Shown piece after piece: positions 60,537 through 64,000 of a stretch of 64,000 nt of DNA (positions within the stretch are counted from its first letter, which is position 1; the number at the start of each line of letters is the position of its first letter). Made by a program: the position numbers and the translations under genes. Below the pieces are notes generated by a model. The model was not told the DNA's origin and ran no database searches. It saw only the letters and a list, made by a program, of their open reading frames with translations. This DNA is from UMGS1484 sp045593325 (GTDB lineage: Bacteria > Bacillota > Clostridia > Oscillospirales > Acutalibacteraceae): the NCBI GenBank assembly GCA_045593325.1, contig JAZNWL010000049.1, positions 25,953 through 89,952 of the forward strand, written 5' to 3'.

Positions 60537-61202
60537 ATGAAACAAATTTTTAATACCGACGTTTTGCAGGTGCAACCCTGCCAAACGGGATTTATCTTTG
60601 TGCAAAAACAAGAGGAAGAAGAAAAGGCAGTTGTTACCTATAAAATGCTGGACTTTGAACGGTCTTCCTTTAACCCCGTAACCCGTAACGTGTACCTTCT
60701 TGCCAAGTTCGGCAACCGTTTTGAACAGTTTGAGGAAAATCCCGAGGAGTTTTTGAATATGAAGACCCTCTTTTTCCCGGAACGGTACGTGATGGTGTGC
60801 GATGCTCAGGGCCTGGCTTCTCTTTACACCGGGGACGGTGTCCTTCGGTATCAACGGTCTTTGGATTTCGATGGGGAAGTGCCCTACGATTTTGTGCTGG
60901 GGGATAACTGCTTTTGGGCTTCCTACCCGGAAAACGGCGCGGTGATTCGGTACAGTTTGCATAACTTGCGCCGTGAACTGCGTATTGGTGGCGGCGCCAG
61001 CCGACTGCCTTCTCCCAAGGGCCTTTACTATCAACATGAAAAACTGTTGTTTTGCTCTCCCGCCGAGAAACAGGTGTTTGAAATGGACCCTGTTACCTTT
61101 GAACTGGCAAGTTATCATTCCTTTGATGAACCCGTCCATAACTACTATAAATATCATTCCCATGAAATCGTAGTGTTGGATTCGGGCATTTATAAGTTGT
61201 AA
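60537..61202 (+). CDS. Unknown protein, beta-rich
   Basis: A 221-residue soluble protein that I do not recognise. It has no signal peptide or membrane segment. The second half has repeating strand-like units (YQRSLDFDGEVPYDFVLGDN, FWASYPENGAVIRYSLHNL, KLLFCSPAEKQVFEMDPVTF) that suggest part of a beta-propeller of the DUF-type found in clostridia. It lies 12 bases after rex and 31 bases before murC, all in one direction, so it is probably co-transcribed. Confidence 0.65.
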   Translation: MKQIFNTDVLQVQPCQTGFIFVQKQEEEEKAVVTYKMLDFERSSFNPVTRNVYLLAKFGNRFEQFEENPEEFLNMKTLFFPERYVMVCDAQGLASLYTGDGVLRYQRSLDFDGEVPYDFVLGDNCFWASYPENGAVIRYSLHNLRRELRIGGGASRLPSPKGLYYQHEKLLFCSPAEKQVFEMDPVTFELASYHSFDEPVHNYYKYHSHEIVVLDSGIYKL

Positions 61203-61233
61203 TTTCAGAATTTATATAGAAAGAGTTGATGAA

Positions 61234-63183
61234 ATGTCTACAACCAAAGATATTTCACAATATATCGGAAATCCTGAGCTGACTCCTTTTCTGATCGGAA
61301 TCGGTGGGGTTTCCATGTGTTCTCTTGCAAAAACGTTGTTTGCGGCGGGTTGCCCGGTAAAGGGTTCGGATTTTAAAGAATCCGAAACGGTTGGGCGTCT
61401 GCGGGAAGAAGGGATTCCCGTTACGGTTGGGCATAAGGCGGAGAATATTGTAGGCGTGGATTATATTATCCGTTCTGCCGCCATTCATGAGGACAATCCC
61501 GAAATTATCAGAGCAAGAGAACTGAATATTCCTGTGTTCGAGCGGGCAGAGGGTTGGGGTGCTGTGATGCAACAGTATACCCAAGCCGTTTGCGTGGCAG
61601 GAACCCACGGCAAAACCTCTACCACCTCTATGCTGACCCATGTTGCCCTTTCGGGGGAAACCGACCCTACGGTAATGATTGGGGGAGACCTTCCCATTTT
61701 AGGTTCGGGCTATCGGGTAGGGCAGAAAAAGGACTTGATTTTGCTGGAATCCTGTGAATATTGCAATTCCTTTTTGCATTTTTTCCCCACGGTGGCGGTG
61801 ATTCTCAACGTGGAAGCCGACCACTTGGATTTCTTTAAAGATTTGGATGACGTGAAACGTTCTTTCCGGAAATTTGCCTTGCGCACCCCCGAAGATACCG
61901 GTATCGTGGTTGCCAATGCCGATGACTTTGACACCATGGATTGCCTGAAAGACCTGCCTCGAAAGGTGGTAACCTTTGGGGTGGAAAAGGATGCCCATTA
62001 CCGTGGTGTGAACCTTTCCTACCATCGGGGAACCGTATCTTTCGACGTGGAAAAGAACGGTGCCTTTTTCCTGCACCTGCAGCTACTGGTGCCGGGAAAA
62101 CATAATGTGCTTAATGCCTTGGCGGCGGTTGCCGCGGCAGACAGCGTAGGAATTTCCACCGATGCCATCGTGTCGGGGCTGGGGTCTTACGGTGGCGTTG
62201 GCCGTCGGTTTGAACTGAAAGGCACCTACGGCGGTGCTGTGATTTATGATGATTACGCTCATCACCCCGCCGAAATCAAGGCTTTGTTTGATGCGGTGGA
62301 ACAAATGGAATTTGAACGGGTGCTGGTGGTGTTTCAACCCCATACCTATACCCGCACGGCGGCGTTTTTTGATGAGTTTGTCCAGCAACTGTCCCGTCCC
62401 GATATGGTGATTCTGGCAGAGATTTTTGCCGCCAGGGAACAAAATACCCTGGGGATTTCTTCTGCTGACCTGGCAGGGAAGATCGAGGGTGCCTATTATA
62501 TTCCCGATTTTGAGGAAATTGTTCGATTCCTGAAAAGCGTTGCCCGTCCCGGGGATTGTATTATCACTGTGGGAGCAGGGGAACTGAATCGGGTTTCCGC
62601 CGCCCTTGCCAAAGAAAAGGAAGAACCCAAACACCGGGACCCCTTTGATTACGGCGTGGAAGACGGAGGCTTGCGGGACGTTGCGCAAATTAAAATTTTG
62701 ATTTGCTATTTGTTGCAAACGGTGGGGGGCAGTTTGCCCCGCCATTTGCTGGACCAGGCGTTGCAAAGTGACGGACTGTGCAGTTTCTGGAATATTTCCA
62801 CTGCTCTTTCCCAACTATTGGAAAAAGAAATGATTGCACAGCAGAATACCCACGGCCAGGTGGGATACACCGTGACGAAACAAGGGAAAGCCTGTGCGGG
62901 GGAATTGGAAACCGCCATTCCTTTGGCTGTACGGGAACGGGCTGTGAAACGGGCGGCAGGTCTTCTTGCCAAAGCCAAAGCGGCTCATGAAAATAAAATT
63001 GAGATCCAAAAGGAACAAGGGCAGTACGTAATTTCCATGACCATTCCCGATGGGGACAGGGAATTGATGACCCTGCGGTTGGGTGTGGCAGACAGCCTGC
63101 AAGCCAACTATATTAAGGAAAAATTCCTGGAAAACCCCGGGAAGATCTATCAGGAAATTTTAAAAGCCTTTGACGTGGAATAA
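61234..63183 (+). CDS. murC: MurC ligase fused to a DUF4364 winged-helix domain
   Basis: A 649-residue protein, about 190 longer than normal MurC. Residues 1-455 are UDP-N-acetylmuramate-L-alanine ligase: N-terminal GIGGVSMCSLAKTL, ATP loop GTHGKTSTTSM at 123-133, and central YDDYAHHPAEIKALF with PHTYTRTAAFFDEF. Residue 469 onward (DPFDYGVEDGGLRD, then QIKILICYLLQTVGG) is a full DUF4364 domain of about 180 residues with a winged-helix start, normally a separate protein. The frame is open throughout with no internal stop. The fusion could link peptidoglycan precursor synthesis to a regulatory domain. Confidence 0.9.
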   Translation: MSTTKDISQYIGNPELTPFLIGIGGVSMCSLAKTLFAAGCPVKGSDFKESETVGRLREEGIPVTVGHKAENIVGVDYIIRSAAIHEDNPEIIRARELNIPVFERAEGWGAVMQQYTQAVCVAGTHGKTSTTSMLTHVALSGETDPTVMIGGDLPILGSGYRVGQKKDLILLESCEYCNSFLHFFPTVAVILNVEADHLDFFKDLDDVKRSFRKFALRTPEDTGIVVANADDFDTMDCLKDLPRKVVTFGVEKDAHYRGVNLSYHRGTVSFDVEKNGAFFLHLQLLVPGKHNVLNALAAVAAADSVGISTDAIVSGLGSYGGVGRRFELKGTYGGAVIYDDYAHHPAEIKALFDAVEQMEFERVLVVFQPHTYTRTAAFFDEFVQQLSRPDMVILAEIFAAREQNTLGISSADLAGKIEGAYYIPDFEEIVRFLKSVARPGDCIITVGAGELNRVSAALAKEKEEPKHRDPFDYGVEDGGLRDVAQIKILICYLLQTVGGSLPRHLLDQALQSDGLCSFWNISTALSQLLEKEMIAQQNTHGQVGYTVTKQGKACAGELETAIPLAVRERAVKRAAGLLAKAKAAHENKIEIQKEQGQYVISMTIPDGDRELMTLRLGVADSLQANYIKEKFLENPGKIYQEILKAFDVE

Positions 63184-63238
63184 AGCAGTCTTTTTTGAAG
63201 ATAAAATTAAATTCTTGTGAAAGAGAGTCGGACTCCTA

Positions 63239-63274
63239 GGGGTTGTATCCGTAAGGACACAACCCCAGTTTTAT
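63239..63274 (+). terminator. Probable terminator after murC
   Basis: GGGGTTGT...CC pairs with GG...ACAACCCC (63239-63266), followed by AGTTTTATT. The T tract is imperfect. Confidence 0.7.
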
Positions 63275-63439
63275 TCGCCTTTGGCGAGTTTTATTGCTTC
63301 GCAGTTATATTCGGTTTCCACCGAGTGATATTGCCTTCGGCAGTTTATAAGCGAATAAAATATCACTAAAACCGCAAGGTTTTAATATCACTTTTGTTTT
63401 ATCAAAAATATCACTGTGAGACTTGTCTCACAATATCAC
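63275..63439. repeat. String of hairpins with conserved AATATCAC spacers
   Basis: Stems: TCGCC/GGCGA (63275-63287), TGC/GCA (63295-63303), TCGGT/ACCGA (63311-63324), TGCC/GGCA (63332-63342), TAAAACC/GGTTTTA (63367-63384), TTTTG/CAAAA (63392-63407) and TGTGAGAC/GTCTCACA (63415-63432). AATATCAC occurs at 63359, 63384, 63407 and 63432, a pitch of 23-25 bases. Its complement GTGATATT is at 63325. The spacer direction turns over near 63345. It has the same design as the string at 7756-7885. Confidence 0.78.
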
Positions 63440-63468
63440 TATTAAAATATTTTCTTTTGAGATAGTAA

Positions 63469-63501
63469 AAGCGGATGCGTAAAAATTCTACGCATCCGCT
63501 T
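63469..63501. terminator. 13-bp perfect hairpin, possible terminator
   Basis: AAGCGGATGCGTA pairs with TACGCATCCGCTT around a 7-base loop. It is followed by AATTTG, so termination would be weak on the plus strand. Confidence 0.5.
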
Positions 63502-63518
63502 AATTTGTCTCATACCGT

Positions 63519-63557
63519 AACAAGCAGGGAAAATGTACGGCACATTTTCCACTTGTT
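63519..63557. repeat. Long imperfect hairpin before the kinase-like gene
   Basis: AACAAG and GGAAAATGT pair with ACATTTTCC and CTTGTT, with an asymmetric bulge. It lies about 70 bases before the last gene. It may be part of the hairpin string or of a mobile boundary. Confidence 0.55.
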
Positions 63558-63626
63558 AGGCGAACCTAAAACCCTTTTCTAAACATATATCATCTATTCG
63601 ATAAATAAGAATTTGTAGGTGAGATT

Positions 63627-64000
63627 ATGATTATTTTAATTACAGGAGCATCGCATACAGGCAAAACTGCACTTGCTCAAAAACTGCTCGAAAAATATAA
63701 ATATCCATATCTATCGATAGACCATCTGAAAATGGGTTTAATTCGTAGCGGTAATACAGAACTTACCCCCATGGATGATAAAGAATTGACCGAATACTTG
63801 TGGCCGATTGTTCGTGAAATGATAAAAACTGCTATTGAAAACACGCAGAACTTAATTGTCGAAGGTTGCTATATTCCATTCGATTGGCAGAAGGACTTTG
63901 AGCAGCAATATCTTGAACAGATTAAATACTATTGTTTGGTACTGAGTGAGAACTATATAAGAAATCATTATGCAGACATAAAGAAATATGCAAATGTCAT
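63627..64000 (+). CDS. P-loop kinase-like protein (5' part, runs off the window)
   Basis: The first 124 residues of a small P-loop protein. The Walker A is GASHTGKTALAQ at residues 7-18, followed by YLSIDHLKMGLIRSG, which resembles the lid or substrate region of zeta-toxin or 2-phosphoglycerate/adenylate-kinase-like proteins. LIVEGCYIPFDW is the later conserved stretch. The start ATG follows TAGGTGAG. The gene is clearly richer in A and T than those before it (codons such as AAA, TAT, ATA dominate), which suggests acquisition. Function cannot be fixed from the partial sequence. Confidence 0.72.
   Translation, partial: MIILITGASHTGKTALAQKLLEKYKYPYLSIDHLKMGLIRSGNTELTPMDDKELTEYLWPIVREMIKTAIENTQNLIVEGCYIPFDWQKDFEQQYLEQIKYYCLVLSENYIRNHYADIKKYANV

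Larger units (their letters stand above)
63184..63626. other. Intergenic region packed with palindromes
   Basis: 443 bases with no gene. From left to right: short AT stretch, GAGTC-G-GACTC (about 63226), the murC terminator, a hairpin string with AATATCAC spacers (63275-63439), a 13-bp hairpin (63469-63501), a second long hairpin (63519-63557), and a small stem TTAGG-CGAA-CCTAA (63556-63569). Confidence 0.8.

Noticed and set aside
60174..61163. A 329-codon minus-strand frame over rex and the unknown gene
   Set aside because: It crosses two plus-strand genes, one clearly Rex, and its composition is that of a shadow frame.
63275..63439. CRISPR array
   Set aside because: The regular pitch comes from an 8-base word. 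The parts between are self-complementary, and there is no 24-40 base repeat or cas gene.
63515..63562. Integron attC-like site (CCGTAAC ... GTTAGGC around an imperfect hairpin)
   Set aside because: The left core departs from RYYYAAC, the site is short for an attC, no integrase is visible, and the GTTAGGC half also belongs to another small stem of the hairpin string.

Overview
The window reads as a chromosome segment of a low-to-moderate GC, Gram-positive anaerobe of the class Clostridia, most likely an uncultured gut member of the Oscillospirales or a relative. The basis is the glgC/glgD pair, the ctsR-mcsA-mcsB-clpC operon, an energy-coupling-factor transporter module, a Rex repressor, sigma-A style promoters, AGGAGG-type ribosome binding sites, and dockerin and cohesin proteins. 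The assignment to an order is inference. No rRNA, tRNA or CRISPR array was seen.

Region 1 (1-9184) opens with a glycogen locus: the end of glgC, then glgD, glgA, glgP and a GH13 alpha-glycosidase, so both synthesis and breakdown of storage glucan are encoded together. A palindromic MITE-like element and a string of small hairpins follow. After these come a histidine phosphatase and a regulator-aminopeptidase-zapA unit running to 10938.

Region 2 (11120-31538) is the accessory core and the most unusual part. It holds a 983-residue solute-binding protein, two pairs of sugar ABC permeases, an NHL/TPR/Yip1 membrane protein, a DUF5696 lipoprotein and a second solute-binding lipoprotein with an 18-Asn linker. 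No ABC ATPase for these importers is present. Four secreted dockerin proteins follow directly: two tandem-duplicated CBM9-like proteins, a small cohesin-dockerin adaptor and a C39-like cysteine peptidase. Together they suggest a small surface or secreted glycan-binding complex coupled to oligosaccharide import.

Region 3 (31555-36078, minus strand) is the protein-arginine-phosphorylation and Clp stress operon ctsR-mcsA-mcsB-clpC, with a double CtsR operator laid over its promoter. Region 4 (36199-45422) is housekeeping: ruvC-ruvA-ruvB, glmM, a methyltransferase, ecfA1-ecfA2-ecfT, truA and a DUF5711 protein. Region 5 (45432-56624) holds cvpA-pgsA-clpE-like, a diaminobutyrate-type aminotransferase, a lipoprotein, a CorC-type transporter with a leader and hairpin, a PAP2 phosphatase, two small minus-strand genes and an M23 peptidase.

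Region 6 (56677-64000) encodes aconitase, isocitrate dehydrogenase, the redox sensor Rex, an unknown protein and a MurC ligase fused to a DUF4364 domain. It ends in a second hairpin string with a conserved AATATCAC spacer, and the start of an AT-rich P-loop kinase-like gene that looks foreign to its neighbours.
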